From positions 83,166,958 through 83,230,957 of the forward strand of contig CP136069.1 of the NCBI GenBank assembly GCA_032622095.1: a stretch of DNA of 64,000 nucleotides, in the 5' to 3' direction. A program made the position numbers and the translations under genes. Of this stretch, positions 42,629 to 54,449 are shown piece by piece. Source of the DNA: Siphonodentalium dalli. Its lineage: Eukaryota; Mollusca; Scaphopoda; Gadilida; Siphonodentaliidae. How positions within the stretch are numbered: the stretch's first letter is position 1; every line of letters begins with the position of its first letter. The notes under the pieces were generated by a model. The model had not been told where the DNA came from. It searched no databases and worked only from the letters and a program-made list of their open reading frames with translations.

Positions 42629-43500
42629 TTAGCTCACCTGAGACAAAGTCTCCGGTGGAGCTATAGTCATCACTCCTCGTCAGTCCGTCCGTCCGTCTGT
42701 CCGTCTGTCCGTCAACTTTTTTTAAAAACATCTTCTCCTCTGAAACCATCATACCAAATTGGTTCATATTTGGTGTGGATGTTCCCTAGGTGACTCTCAT
42801 TCAGATTTGTTCAAATAAGGTCACTGGGTCAAATAGTTGCGAAACCAGGGCCATAATTCTATTCCTCCACAGTAATTCTTACAACAACTTCTTGTCCATA
42901 ACCATTGTGCCGATTTAGCTAATATTTGGTATGGAGGGTCCTTTGGTGACTGGTGTTCAGATTTGTTCAAATGAGGTCACCCGGTCAATTAGTTGAGAAA
43001 CCAGGGCCATAACTCATAGTAATTCTTACAATGACTTCTTCTACAAAAATGTTGGGCCGAATTAGCTTATATTTGGTACTGAGGGACCTTGGGTGACTGG
43101 GAATCAGATTTGTTCAAATTGGGTCACTGGGTCAATTAGGGGCAGAGCCAGGGACATAACTCTAAAAACCAAAAAATTACATTTTTGCATTTTGATCATA
43201 TTTGGGGTGGATGTTCCCTAGGTGACTGTCATTAATATTTGTTCAAATGAGGTCACTGTGTCAAACAGTTGCGAAACCAGGGCCATAACTATATTCCTCC
43301 TTGGTAATTCTTATAACGACTTCTTGTCAATAACCATTAAGCCGATTTAGTTTATATTTGGTATGTGGGGTCATTGAATGACTGGGGTTCAGATTTGTTC
43401 AAATGGGGTCACTGGGTCAAATAGTGGTGGAGCCAGGGCCATAATTCCCCAAAAAATAATAAAAAATTCAGGAACTCCTTGATCAATTTAACATACAAAA
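42629..43500 (+). mobile_element. ACGG-type element, AGCTCACCTGAGACAAAG family
   Basis: Starts TAGCTCACCTGAGACAAAGT + CTCCGGTGGAGCTA, followed by (GTCC)n at 42681-42712. Diverged core repeats of about 170-180 bp follow, with 'cagatttgttcaaatgaggt', 'cactgggtcaaatagttgcg' and 'aaaccagggccataa'. A C-run at 43509-43519 and the MITE cluster at 43834 interrupt it; similar core sequence resumes at 44946. Confidence 0.75.
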
Positions 43501-43833
43501 AAAATATCACCCCCCCCCCCACATGACACAGAACCCCACCCCCAACCAACAGCATTCCACCCTATCTCATATCCTAACTCCAGGTAAATAAAGTATATTT
43601 ATTTAAATTCCCATTACAAGGCAACTCTCCTATGAACTGATAGACATGGCAAGGCAGATAGAGATATAAAGATTCTGCAGCCTTAGACAGAGTCCCCAGG
43701 GAGTGTATTCATGTCATCCATAATTTAAATGAGATTAATGGTGTTATCAATGAAGCACCCTTGTTGTTTATATTATCACTCAGTGGTCATTAAAATCAGA
43801 TTAATTTCATTTTCTCAGAGTGCCTGGCAGAGC

Positions 43834-44945
43834 CAGAATGAGGTTCCCAGAGGGTGAATTTAGTGACGCTATCCTACACAGCAGGCTAGCATAACCAAAT
43901 ACACCCTCTGAGAACCTTATTCCGCTTAGGCCTCATCTTCTGGGAAGTATCTAGAGTCTCAAGATCTCATTCTGCTTAGGCCTCATCTTCTGGGAAGTAT
44001 CTATAGTATCAAATTTACATTGTTGTTAGTTAAATTTCCCTTCTAGGAAGTTTCTGTATCCCTTAATTTGCAGAAGATAAAATTCATGATTGAGGTGCCC
44101 AATGGGTGAACATCACCAATTTCAACTGGGGAACTTCAATCTTATTCTAGGTCTTCCATAGCAGTTGAGGGCCTTATCAGAATGAGGTCCCCAGAGGGTG
44201 AATTTAGTGATACTAGCCCGCTGTGCAGGATAGCCTCACTAAATTCACCCTCTGGGTACCTCATTCTGCAAATAACAGACAGACTATTTCAAAGCTTGAT
44301 TCAAGGCTAGCATCACCAAATTCACCATTTGGGGACCTCATTCTGCTTAGGCCTCATCTTCTGGGAAGTATCTATAGTGTCAAATTTACATTGTTGTTAG
44401 TTAAATTTCCCTTCTAGGAAGTTTCTATATCCCCTAATTTTGCAGAAGATAAAATTCATAATTGAGGGGCCCAATGGGTGAACATCACCAACTTCAACTG
44501 GGGAAATTCAATTTTATTCTAGGTCTTCCATAGCAGTTGAGGACTTTATCAGAATGAGGTCCCAGAGGGTGAATTTAGCGTCGCTAAATTCACCCTCTGG
44601 GGACCTCACTCTGCAAATGACAGACACACTATCACACTATTTCAAGGCTTGTTGTATAATACATTGTGTTGCTTGAGGCCAGGCATACACAATGTAGGAA
44701 CAGACACGCTTTTTGTGATGCTATCCGGCACAGCAGGCTAGCATCACCAAATTCACCCTCTGACGACCTCATTCTGCTTAGGCCTCATCTTCTGGGAAGT
44801 ATCTATAGTATCAAATTTACATTGTTGTTAGTTAAATTTCCCTTCTAGGAAGTTTCTATATCCCCTAATTTGCAGAAGATAAAATTCATAAATGAGGTGC
44901 CCAATGGGTGAATATCACCAACTTCAACTGGGGAACTTAATTTTT
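43834..44945. repeat. Cluster of three hAT-like foldback MITE copies (GAGGTCCCCAGAGGGT)
   Basis: Three consecutive partial copies start near 43834, 44290 and 44700. Each has the middle section 'cttaggcctcatcttctggg' ... 'gatgaggcctaag-type' and one or two hairpins. Shared variants between the second and third copies (GGGAAGTATCTATAGT.TCAAATTTACATTG) suggest tandem duplication after insertion. Confidence 0.75.
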
Positions 44946-45440
44946 ATCCTTATCAGATTTGTGAAAATGGGATCACAAAGTCAAATAAGGGCAGAGCAAG
45001 AGACTTAACTATTTCACTACATAGTAATTCTTAAAATATGTTTGCAAGAACTAGTTGGCTTATATAGAATGGAATGTTCTTCCTTGACTGCAATTCAGAT
45101 TTTTTTAATGGGGTCACCTGGTCAAATAGGGGCCAAGCGAAGGACAGTTTCCCTCTTAATATGCTTCCTTCACAAGGACCATCAGGTCTATTTGACTGAT
45201 ATTTATGATATGTATGAAGGGTTCTTTGGTGTCTGGGATTCAAATTTATTCAGATGGGGTCACCAGGTTAAAAGGGTGGGACCAGGGACATAACTATATG
45301 TCTCTATAGTAATTCTTAAAATGTCTTCTCAAGGGATTTTGGACAATTTAGCTTACATATAGTATGGAGGAATCAGGAAGATCCTTTAGTGACTGAGATA
45401 CAGATTTGTTAAAATGAGCTCAACCTGTCAAGAAATGGCA
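44946..45440 (+). repeat. Diverged core repeats of the AGCTCACC element, continued
   Basis: Phrases such as 'atttgttaaaatgagctcaa', 'tggggtcacctggtcaaata' and 'agtaattcttaaaatgtctt' match 42800-43460, so the MITE cluster at 43834 probably interrupted one long element. Confidence 0.6.
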
Positions 45441-46356
45441 GTCTATGGGGAGTTAACACTTTTGTGTCCAATAAAATCATAGAAATACCAAATTCATTAA
45501 AACATCTACCTTGGAACCACCTGACTGATTGGTCTGACATACATGTATTGTGTTTTGGGTCCATGGATAATTGGGCTTCAAACATGTTTAAATGGTTTTA
45601 GAAAAAGGCGCTTGTGAGATTGGAAATTTCCAACAATTGAGAAAGTTTGAGGTGTCGGTTGTGAAATTCCAACCTAAGACTTGGGAGTCTGGATCCCGGT
45701 CGGGAGGGGACTTGTTGAGCTGGAGGAGGGGGGTGATCAGTAGTGTACAGTTGGCAATTTCAAGGTGGTTTTTTACCAAGCTACATACTTGAAGTCTCTC
45801 TAGCCACATATCCTGTTTAAATCTACTTCTTTTAAAGTGATTATGAAAAGTGCTCACTGTTTTGGTCTCCAGAGTCCCAGTCTTATCAGTCTTTGCAGTA
45901 TGGTGAGCGACCCCACAGTCATTGACTGTCTTGTTAATTTTGATATCGTCAATAATATCGTCTGAAATATAATACCTCCCAAGTTGTAATATTCTCCGTG
46001 TACTAGTAGGTTGAAATCCATCATATGGTCCCAACAAACAGGGAAGTTAGAGTAAGTATAATAGTCCCAAACTTCCCAGAAACATGCAGTTGAAAAAGAT
46101 TTAAAACATCGGAGCACGCGCTTGTCAAGTTGGATATGCTTCGTCGGAAACATCGAAGCGCTTGCATCAGTTGGCTACATTGTGAGATGATTGGTATCAT
46201 AGTGTCGCGCGCATGCAAATGACACAATGACCTCCTTTCAAGTTGGTGCAGCTTGCTCTGTCAACCGTAACCAGTTGCTTGGAGACGGATTACCATGTTT
46301 GATTATATATTGACCCCACTAGCTGATTGTGTCAATGTGTGCAAATTGCAAGTAAA
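45441..46356. other. Unassigned; overlapping open frames on the minus strand
   Basis: A 149-codon minus frame (45588-46037) overlaps a second one (45854-46153) and a third (46021-46227). They contain phrases such as SDDIIDDIKINKTVND and WDHMMDFNLLVHGEYY. I recognise no family, splice signals are unclear, and frames overlap in the same DNA. It could be a decayed gene or mobile-element ORF, or chance. Confidence 0.3.
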
Positions 46357-46632
46357 ATGATTTTGTGGACATGTGCCATACGGATCATGGCATTGCTAGC
46401 GCTTCAACAAACGTCAATTTCACAAACTGAAATTGAACATATTTATTTTCCTCAGCTAAAAAAAATGCCAATGCAAATTCATTTCACATCGGCTTTTGCA
46501 ACGGCACTGCCCATTGCCGAAGCTAATTCCCAGGGCTACTGTATATGTACATTGAAGTCTCACGATGCTACCAACTACCAATTCCCACAAATAAATAGTC
46601 TCACAAACAACCAATATAAAATGGTAATTTGA
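46357..46632 (+). other. Candidate first exon with signal-peptide-like start (weak)
   Basis: From the ATG at 46357 the frame reads MILWTCAIRIMALLALQQTS, a short hydrophobic stretch that could be a signal peptide, then about 70 residues including IYFPQLKKMPMQIHF and QGYCICTL. It reaches a possible donor ATG|gtaatt at 46622-46624, and a stop follows at 46630. There is no recognised domain, no second exon found, and the donor is weak. It would be an independent gene nested in the EEF1D intron. Confidence 0.2.
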
Positions 46633-49600
46633 AACCTATTGCTGTGCTTAATGTGTAGTCTTAAGCTCTATGGTCGAAGGGATATAACTCTAAACATTTA
46701 TGCGATCTGAAAACGCACGTGGGCCTTGTTATATGATTATATCCCTTTGTTTCAACCCATATGCAGATGCTAAAAACTCTTAATCACTGGTTCATGTTAC
46801 ATGTCAGTAATAGGTGCGTGCTATAAACATGTATTCTCCTTTTAAAGGATCAAACTACGTATACTCATGTTCACTAATTTTGACAATGTGTCATCGAAAT
46901 GGTGCTTTGAACACTGCTTACAGTTTACATTATGTCTGACCAAATTAGAAAGGAGTTGAAAGTTGTTGTGTTCGCCGTCGGCAAACTGTCAATTGTTGCA
47001 GACGAGTAGTCATTACACTGTGATGTTACTGATGTACAATGAATGTTCAATACACATTTACTCAACCTCGCATGGCCCACAAATCGTAAATAAAATGTAG
47101 GGATGTATTGTGCAAACATTGTTCATGAAATATTGCATATATTATACATTGTACTTGCCAATAGTTACATACCAAAATAATATCTCGATAATATCGTTTA
47201 TCGCGATGTTGTCACCATAATATCGCGATATATTTTTGGGCCATTGTCACCCAGCCCTAATTATAAGGGAAACAAAATAGCATGTGTTTCCAATTTGTTG
47301 ACCTAAAAACTCCAGGTAGATAGGTATACATTGTAACTACCGGTATCTGAGCGTCATTCTTGTAACGGAAGTGTAATTTTATTATATAATTCGGCAGAAA
47401 TACAAATGTATGAGGTAGCTCTGCGTGATTGCGCAATGTTACAGAATATAGGTCCCGAATAAATCACTGTTTACGTGTAGTTGTTTTATAATCACAATGG
47501 CATTTGTTCGCGAATAAAACAACGCAAACGTGTTAAATATTGACGTATATTTACGGACGCGTACATGTATATAGCTCCAAAATCATGAAGTACAATATGG
47601 AGCAAGTGGTCGCCTTTTCTAGGAAATTTTTAGCATGCTCTACCTAAGCTACTTGACCGAATTGAAATTACAGGAGGACCTCAACTAACTGAGGACAATC
47701 TTACTCAAAAATAAAATGAAACTATGGCCAGTTTCTTAATAAACTAATGCCTTTTATTAGCCAATGAGACATGACAAAATCACCGTTATATGACATATAT
47801 GGCCGTCATATCGCTCGGTAGACAAAACATGCCTTGCAGGCCGTCATAAAGACGTCCCGATGTATCGCTGTTATGATCCAAGGCACCTTTCTGTTTTATT
47901 TACGACCACCTACATCATGTTATGTTTCTTTGGCAGTTATTTCAACCATCTTTTGTTGCGTTGACGGTTACACTGACCGCATTATATTGCGTTGATGGTT
48001 TCGTCGACCACGTTGAAAATTACAGCTGCATTGGAGTAACATTACGACCGCATTGCATTAATACTAAAACCGCGTTGATGGTAATTTTTCAACGCCGTCT
48101 CAAGGGAGTTCCAACGAGGTTAAGAGGGACACTTATTTTGAGAATATGTGTATCAGTGTATGTGATGACATATTCAAAAGATAAGACTTTTTTCCAAGGT
48201 ATTTTACTCTTTGCATACTTATTCTTTAGTCCCATATATAGCACGATGAACCAAATTACAAGGGTTTGAGAACTTTGCTCACTCAAATCCACAAACAAAG
48301 AAAAAAATTTATGTGTACAAATGTGAATTTTGAAGCAAAGGAGATGTTTTGGAGAAGGAATTACTTATGTTTATTAGAGATGAGCTGATTATCGGTACGG
48401 CTTATCAGAACGGACCGATAACCATGATATCGGTTGGATATCAGTATCCTGATAAATATGCTGTTTCGCTGATCTGATATATATGTAGAATTTGTAGGTA
48501 CCTTACATGACCAAAGGCATAAAACAACTCTACAGGCCACCAAATATAAGCACTATTTGTTAGAATAAATAACAATAATGTGTGTGTCATAATTATCAAT
48601 GTATATGGACTTAAATGTGGCTATCTGAGCCTACTTCAATGAAAACTAATATCATCATTATGCATCAGCCTATCACAAAGAACCCAACTGATAAATGCAT
48701 GTCACATCACATCCACTTGATAAGAACTCAGTTGACCGTGATATGTTATCTGATGGACATGCATTGAGTGTATCATAAGAATAAGTCCTACGGTAGTTAC
48801 GGGCCTTACAATCAATGCTGGTGTTAGATACCAGGGTTTCCACTAGAGTTTGGGGGAATGTGGCTGTATTTAGGAAGCATATACCCGGCACCCTGTCGGG
48901 AGAAAATTTGGATGCTTATCACTGAAAAGTAGACATTTCCTTGCAGTTGACAACAAGCAGGAACATTAAAGCTTTATACATAAACCAAATTAAAACAGAT
49001 CGTCTTTCTTTTATTTCAAGTTAATGAACTAAAGCATGTAAGCACCACAACATAAAGTGGATACTCGACTTATAACAGTAGCAATATTAAAAGCCGACAT
49101 CAAAGGAACTACCGCCATTGGCAAAAGACACATTATCCTATTCAGTGTCAAGTGTACTCTAGTAGTAATCAGTGTTACGTTGTGAGCAGATCTCATGTCA
49201 CATGCTATACACATGTTCTGTATATATTCTTTGTATTTTGTTCACAGTACCAATCAAAACAATTTGGTGTAAAATCAAAAGCCATTTCTCAGACGTAGAT
49301 GACCTAATGCTGGATTCATATAATGGATAATTTTGTATAAATTGGATAGGGAATAAATACATTATGTATCGTCATCCTGTATGACTAGTGCCAATGGTGG
49401 TTCCGATTATTTCCGATTGAGCACCTTTAAAATATCAAAATTTGCACGAATCATATACATAAGTCTGTTTCAGCTAGTGCAAGTGCTGATGTGTTCACTT
49501 CGGAAGTCGATCTCACGTAACAGCCACAGTACTACCGCTGTGGGCGTGGTCTCTGTAGAAAGCTCCATTATTTGCCTGGTTGTGATAATTTACAGCCATG

Positions 49601-50096
49601 TGGTTGAACAGCCGACTCGTATTCAATACATATAAAAAATTATCTTTGATTTCCAAATTGAAAATAATGGTACAGCTCCTAAAATTTTATTGCTTGCTTT
49701 TACTGTACACAGTCTTTCTGTAATATGGCGATGTCAGTCAACTATTTTCTTACTTTAACTTATCTCAAAGACTCCCAATTTATGGTTACGTTTAACGTTT
49801 ATTCACGACCACCAGTTGTTTTAAATATAATATATTAAATAGACAGACCATACGTAGATTACAACACCTAAAACAAATTTATGTTCATTTGATTGTTCAT
49901 TTACCAGTTTCTCGCTTTGAAGTCATGTGATTTGCCAGTCGCTGAATATTCACAGTTTGGAAATTTTACTGGAATTTTGTGTATGCCTGGATCTCGGCTT
50001 TAGATTGCTACTGAGAGGAGTCATTTTTGTTTGTAGTCTTTTCAGCAAAATGGGTCGCAATATATCACTGAAAACAGCTGAAACAGTTTAAAGTGA
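46633..50096. other. Unassigned intronic sequence, about 3.5 kb
   Basis: No supported exons. 47170-47258 contains (TATCGCGATA)-rich DNA ending TCACCCAGCCCTA, reminiscent of a hAT terminus without a partner. 48117-48152 holds the 34-bp match to the interrupted ORF at 39.5 kb. 48373-48470 resembles another hAT end (GAGATGAGCTGATTATCGG). No TIR pair could be closed. Confidence 0.4.
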
Positions 50097-50543
50097 TCAA
50101 ATAGAAATGGAGAATAATCTTGCTCAAAGTAGTTATTGTTATGAATATTAATCCAAGTTTTCAACACGCTGTCAGTCTGATATATTTATTAAATGTAATG
50201 AGCATCGATGGTGAAGTAATTTCCGTTAGTTTATCGGCGATTGTTGCCTCCCGAATCGAAATGTAAATATTACAATTGAGTGTAGTTCAGCGGTGTTTTC
50301 GATGTAGTTGTATGGTCGATTTCTTTGAGAGTGATCCATCTTTATCTGCAAGACCGTCCATTTGACCTCATGCTTCCTCGTGCTTGTGGCCCAAAAACAA
50401 TTGAAATAATAAACTTTAAAAATCGATATCTGATCACTCTGAGCTTTGATGGGTAGGTTCCTCGACTCGAATCAAATATATTTTACCCCCGAAGCCAAAG
50501 AAATAGTAATTTAGGAGCGTCTGATCGGATTGAGTACCTTTAA
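50097..50543. mobile_element. TTAAAGGTAC family element, copy 3
   Basis: The left part matches 1425-1675. The right part (TATCTGATCACTCTGAG ... CCTCGACTCGAATCAAATAT ... TTGAGTACCTTTAA) matches 17895-18102. Here both halves are contiguous, which links the repeats at 1.4 and 17.9 kb as parts of one family. Confidence 0.65.
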
Positions 50544-50554
50544 ACAGTTTAACA

Positions 50555-50770
50555 AAAAATTATTTAAATTTTTTTTTTTAGATTGATTTGCTGTTGAACA
50601 AAAAAATGAATATATTTTTTTTTTAATTAAATTTTTTTTTTTTAAATTAATTTTTAAATTTAAAGTTTTCTTTAAAGATTTAAACTTGTTTCTCAAAAAT
50701 TTAAAATTTTGAAAAAATAACAAATTAAATACAAATTTAATTTGTTTTAAAATTTTAATTAAAAAAACAC
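50555..50770. repeat. A/T low-complexity tract
   Basis: About 215 bp almost entirely of A and T runs (TTTTTTTTTT, AAATTTAA). Minus-strand frames here are Lys/Asn/Phe-rich low-complexity artefacts. Confidence 0.85.
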
Positions 50771-51667
50771 GGCCATTATAACATCTGCCGGGGTACCCCG
50801 AGGCACCACACCAAATTTGGTTGAAATCGGTCAAAGGCTCTGGAAGAAAACTCGCGAACAGACCAGAACAGACAAACAGATCCCTGAACTCTTTAATATA
50901 TCTAAACCAGAGAACACACATTCCTTTTGCCATTAAATGTGAAAATTATGACAAGTGTCACGCTAAATGAAAACCATTGTTATGATCACAGATAAATTTA
51001 TAACATCATGGTGCAAATAATATAAATCTCAATATATTATGATTTGACAACAAAAAAGTTGTTTGAATATAGCCAATTTAACACTGAATGTACATGTATG
51101 CATGGATATCAAAATTAGGGTGAAGAAAGATGGCAGCAGAATTTTCAATGCAGCCATTGGCTGACTCAGTCGCTGATTGGTCGAAAATATCCGCTAATAA
51201 ATATTTGATTGACAGCTGTAGAAAGGTCCATTGAGCAAATAAGTACCATAATATAATACGGAGCATGTCAAAGATAAAAAAAACTCAAAAATAAATTTTA
51301 ATATCACTGTCGGTTATATTGATCAATTGATATTAGTAATCAGGAATGAATGGCATTTTGATATATCAACTATGATAAAATGTTTAAATGACACCAGGAT
51401 CATGCGTCCATTCAAATCAATGAAATCATGTCATTATTATCGCTAACTCTGCATTGCAGTAAGTGAAAGTAGAAGGCGGCTCATTCGCACATAAAATGTC
51501 CTTAAGTGGACGCTTGACATAATTATAATGTAATTCATTATATATCCTTCATATGTCGCATTCTTCCATGGCCTGTCGCCCTCACAGGCAATCTTAAATC
51601 TACCAGTGTCCCGATATGTCTTCATTGCTTGATAATAAATGTTCAAGGTGTTATCAGCTAAACGCAT
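50771..51667. other. Unassigned, with a small ACGG-like fragment
   Basis: 50775-50885 carries 'accaaatttggttgaaatcg' and 'gaacagacaaacaga', typical of the ACGG-type class but without the microsatellite. The rest is unassigned. Confidence 0.4.
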
Positions 51668-52455
51668 TATTATGCCCCTGATCTCCGATGGAGATTTGGG
51701 GGTATATAGTGGAGCCCTCCTTCCTTCCGTCCGTCCTTCCGTCCGTCCTTCCTTCCGTCCGTCCTTCCTTCCGTCCGTCCGTCCTTCCGTCCGTACGAAC
51801 GTTTCAACTCATAACTTTGGTTTCGCTAACTCAATTGAGTTGATCTTTGGTATGCTAATAGACCAGCCGGGGGGACAAGATTTCCCCATAACTGCGGTTT
51901 CGTCCGCCCATTTTTTCCAGAGTTACGCCCCTTTTTGGCCTTAGAAAATTCAGTTTTCTGTGGCATACGAACGTTTCAACTCATAACTTTGGTTTCGCTA
52001 ATTCAATTCAGTTGATCTTTGGTATGCCAATAGACCAACCGGGAGGACAAGATTTCCCCATAGCCGTGGTTTCGTCCGCCTATTTTTTCCAGAGTTACGC
52101 CCCTTTTTGGATTTAGAAAATTCAGGTTTTCTGCTACTTTTTTTGGTTTCCAGATGATAACTTGATTTTGGATTGTTTATTTGCAAAACCCGTTTTTTTG
52201 TGTATTACCAATATCGCAATACAGGTCAAGGTAAAATTTCGGTTCAATCGGATAATTTTTGTGAGAGGTATGACCCTTTTTCGACTTAAAAAATTCAGTT
52301 TTTTTTTTTAGAAAATTCAGTTTTCCTTCTATTTTTGTGGCACCAGACCAAATTTGAAGCTAATATAGAACAACATGTGGCATTTTTATAGCGCTTAACC
52401 AGAAAGTTTCTCTGATTGTACAGTCGGGGTCGTTACCTCCGCCCAGCGGTGCACT
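51668..52455 (+). mobile_element. ACGG-type element, GCCCCTGATCTCC family, near-complete
   Basis: The terminal hairpin (TATGCCCCTGATCTCC ... GGAGATTTGGGGGTATATA) is followed by a (GTCC/TTCC)n microsatellite (51718-51796), then core repeats with 'cgtttcaactcataactttg', 'tttggtatgctaatagacca', 'ggacaagatttccccat' and 'ttccagagttacgcccc'. It ends 'ggggtcgttacctccgccca'. Its sister at 27480-28110 is in reverse orientation. Confidence 0.85.
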
Positions 52456-52496
52456 TGTTAATTTATTTTTGGCCTTATAATCGATGACTACATGTA

Positions 52497-53199
52497 TAAC
52501 TTGTCCGTCCGTCGTCCATCCGTGGACACAAATTTGTCCGGAGTTTTTCTCAGTCGTTTTTTTATAAATTTCCGTGAAACTTGGCACAGACATCAACCAC
52601 CATGGGAACCTTGCACCTGCGATTATGACGTCCTTCAGACTTTTTTTGGTGGAGTTATCCTCCCTTTTTCCACTTAGAAATTTTTCGCAACATGTATACT
52701 TTTGTCCGAGCTTTTATTCCTACATTTTTCGGTCAATTTTTTTAAAACGTGGCACAGATATTTAGTACCATGGGAACTTGTGCACCTGCGATTATGACGT
52801 CTGTCCGACATTTTTTGGTGGAGTTATCCCCCTTTTTGGACTTAGAAACTTTTTTTGCAACATGCATAATTTTGTCCGAGCTTTTATTCCTACATTTTTC
52901 GGTCAATGTTTTTTAATCTTGGCACTGATATTTAGTACCATGGGAACCTGTGCACCTCCGATTATGACGTCTGTCCGACATTTTTTGTGTGGAGTTATTC
53001 CCCTTTTTCCGCAACATACATAATTTTGTCCAAGCTTTTATTCCTACATTTTTCGGTCAATAGGTTTAAGATTAGGGTTATGGTTGTACACCTGCAATGG
53101 GAACTGTTGTTTTATTATTTTAACTAAATGTTTACTGACATGTGAAACATCTTAGTATTTTAAAAACAGGGGGGGTATCCGTAGTCCCATTGGGACAGT
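52497..53199 (+). mobile_element. ACGG-type element, GGGGGGTATAC family, 5' truncated
   Basis: Starts in the microsatellite (TTGTCCGTCCGTCGTCCATC) without the 5' hairpin. It has three to four core repeats, matching 40930-41640 closely, and the 3' end GTAGTCCCATTGGGACAGT. It lies about 40 bp after the GATCTCC-family element in the same orientation. Confidence 0.85.
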
Positions 53200-53360
53200 C
53201 ACACCTCTAGTTTATATTAAGTGTCAATATTGCATTACTTCTTGTTCTTTATATAGTATAATCGGCAATAGCATCGGCTGATTGTGGTTTCCGGGCCTTT
53301 CCCCATATTGGATCATCAATACTCTCTTCTACAATTGAGATATTTAATTTCTATTGTCAG

Positions 53361-53460
53361 AATGGCTGCCAATCCACTCTTGTCTGAGAATGTATGGTTT
53401 GATCAATCCAAGTACGAGGGTGCTGAGACAGAATACCAATGTGCACTTTCAGGGACATCG
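53361..53460 (+). CDS. EEF1D: EEF1D (eEF1B delta) exon with the canonical start codon
   Basis: A 100-nt exon between ttctattgtcag and the donor TCG|gtaagt. One base precedes the ATG at 53362. It encodes 33 residues, starting MAANPLLSENVWFDQSKY and continuing EGAETEYQCALSGTS. This matches the start of animal eEF1B delta (human MATNFLAHEKIWFDKFKY...), including the WFD..KY..AE..Y pattern. eEF1B delta is part of the complex that recharges eEF1A with GTP in translation elongation; its N-terminal region contacts eEF1B gamma. The exon ends at phase 0. The single base before ATG completes an Arg codon when spliced to 13149, so it is compatible with both a UTR exon and a coding extension. Confidence 0.9.
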
Positions 53461-53497
53461 GTAAGTACCTATGATGGTGTAATTTAATTTCAGCCTA

Positions 53498-53662
53498 CAG
53501 TAATGGCCTAAATAATCGACTCCTTAACCACAGCATAATTATGGGTAATTTCTCAGTGAGAGCTTTCCGATGAATGGCAACAAGCCATATTTCCGACTAA
53601 ATCCTGAAAAATTACCCATAATTATACTGTGGTTAAGGAGTCGATTATTTAGGGCATTACTA
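53498..53662. mobile_element. Palindromic MITE, CAGTAATGCC family, 37 bp downstream of an EEF1D donor
   Basis: Foldback with shortened arms: the left arm stops at GGGTAATTTCTCA and the right arm starts GTGAGAGCTTTCC. The right end is ATTACTATAA (mutated). In pre-mRNA this would form a stem just inside the intron. Confidence 0.8.
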
Positions 53663-53682
53663 TAATATAGACATTGAACCAA

Positions 53683-54050
53683 GCCTGCAAATAGTCACAG
53701 TGTGTCAGTCATTTGCAGCATGGGGTCCTCAGAGGGTGAATTCGGTGACTCCACCCCGCAGGTGGGCTAGCATCACCAAATTCACCCTCTGGGAGACCTA
53801 GGATCAGATTGAATTTTCCCAGTTGAAGTTGGTGATGTTCACCCATTAGTCACCTCGACAAAGGAAAAAGTAACTAAAAACATGTTCATTTGAGACAAGA
53901 GATACTTAATTCCCAGAGGATGAGGCCTAAGCAGTATGAGGTCCCCAGAGGGTGCATTTGGTGATGCTAGCACTCTGTTTGGGGTAGCATCACTAAATTC
54001 ACCCTGTGGTGACCTCATTCTGCAAATATCAGACAATAAATTCAGGCTTG
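53683..54050. mobile_element. hAT-like foldback MITE, CAAGCCTGCAAATAG family, long form
   Basis: Left end CAAGCCTGCAAATAGTCAC, right end AATTCAGGCTTG. Two hairpins and a shortened middle section. Confidence 0.75.
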
Positions 54051-54441
54051 GGGACAGTTATTTATATCCTAATCCAACTCTCTTCAATATGACTCAGGAC
54101 TGTGTTCACAGTTCTAGAGTTATTTCAACTTATTGTATTCTAGAATTATTAAAATCACCAGCACTCAAAATTAGCTACATGACAAAAGGCAATGCCGTAG
54201 AAAACGCCTTGAAGCCAATATATAATTTCATGTAATTCAAAAGTTATGCTGTAGAAGAAAATACAGATTTCAAAGTCTGAATCACTTAGTGTATCAAGGC
54301 CTTCGAACTGGGTTCATGCAAAATAATATGAAAGTCTGTAAAACAACTATCATTGAAAAAGTAATTACTTTATTCTTATTTTGAATATTTTCATTATTAA
54401 TAACTTGCCAATAATGAGATTTTGAATGTCAATACCTTTGT
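54051..54441. other. Unassigned intronic sequence
   Basis: Nothing recognised. Confidence 0.4.
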
Positions 54442-54449
54442 TATGTATT

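Noticed and set aside
42595-47258. A 4.7-kb hAT bounded by TAGTGTTGGGCGATATATCG and TCACCCAGCCCTA
   Set aside because: The ends resemble each other only loosely, the 8 flanking bases do not match (gcaaaaag and attataag), and the interior is a patchwork of other elements.
50511-50933. 140-codon minus-strand frame
   Set aside because: Its Lys/Asn/Phe-rich centre translates the A/T tract at 50555-50770, and the ends are repeat sequence.
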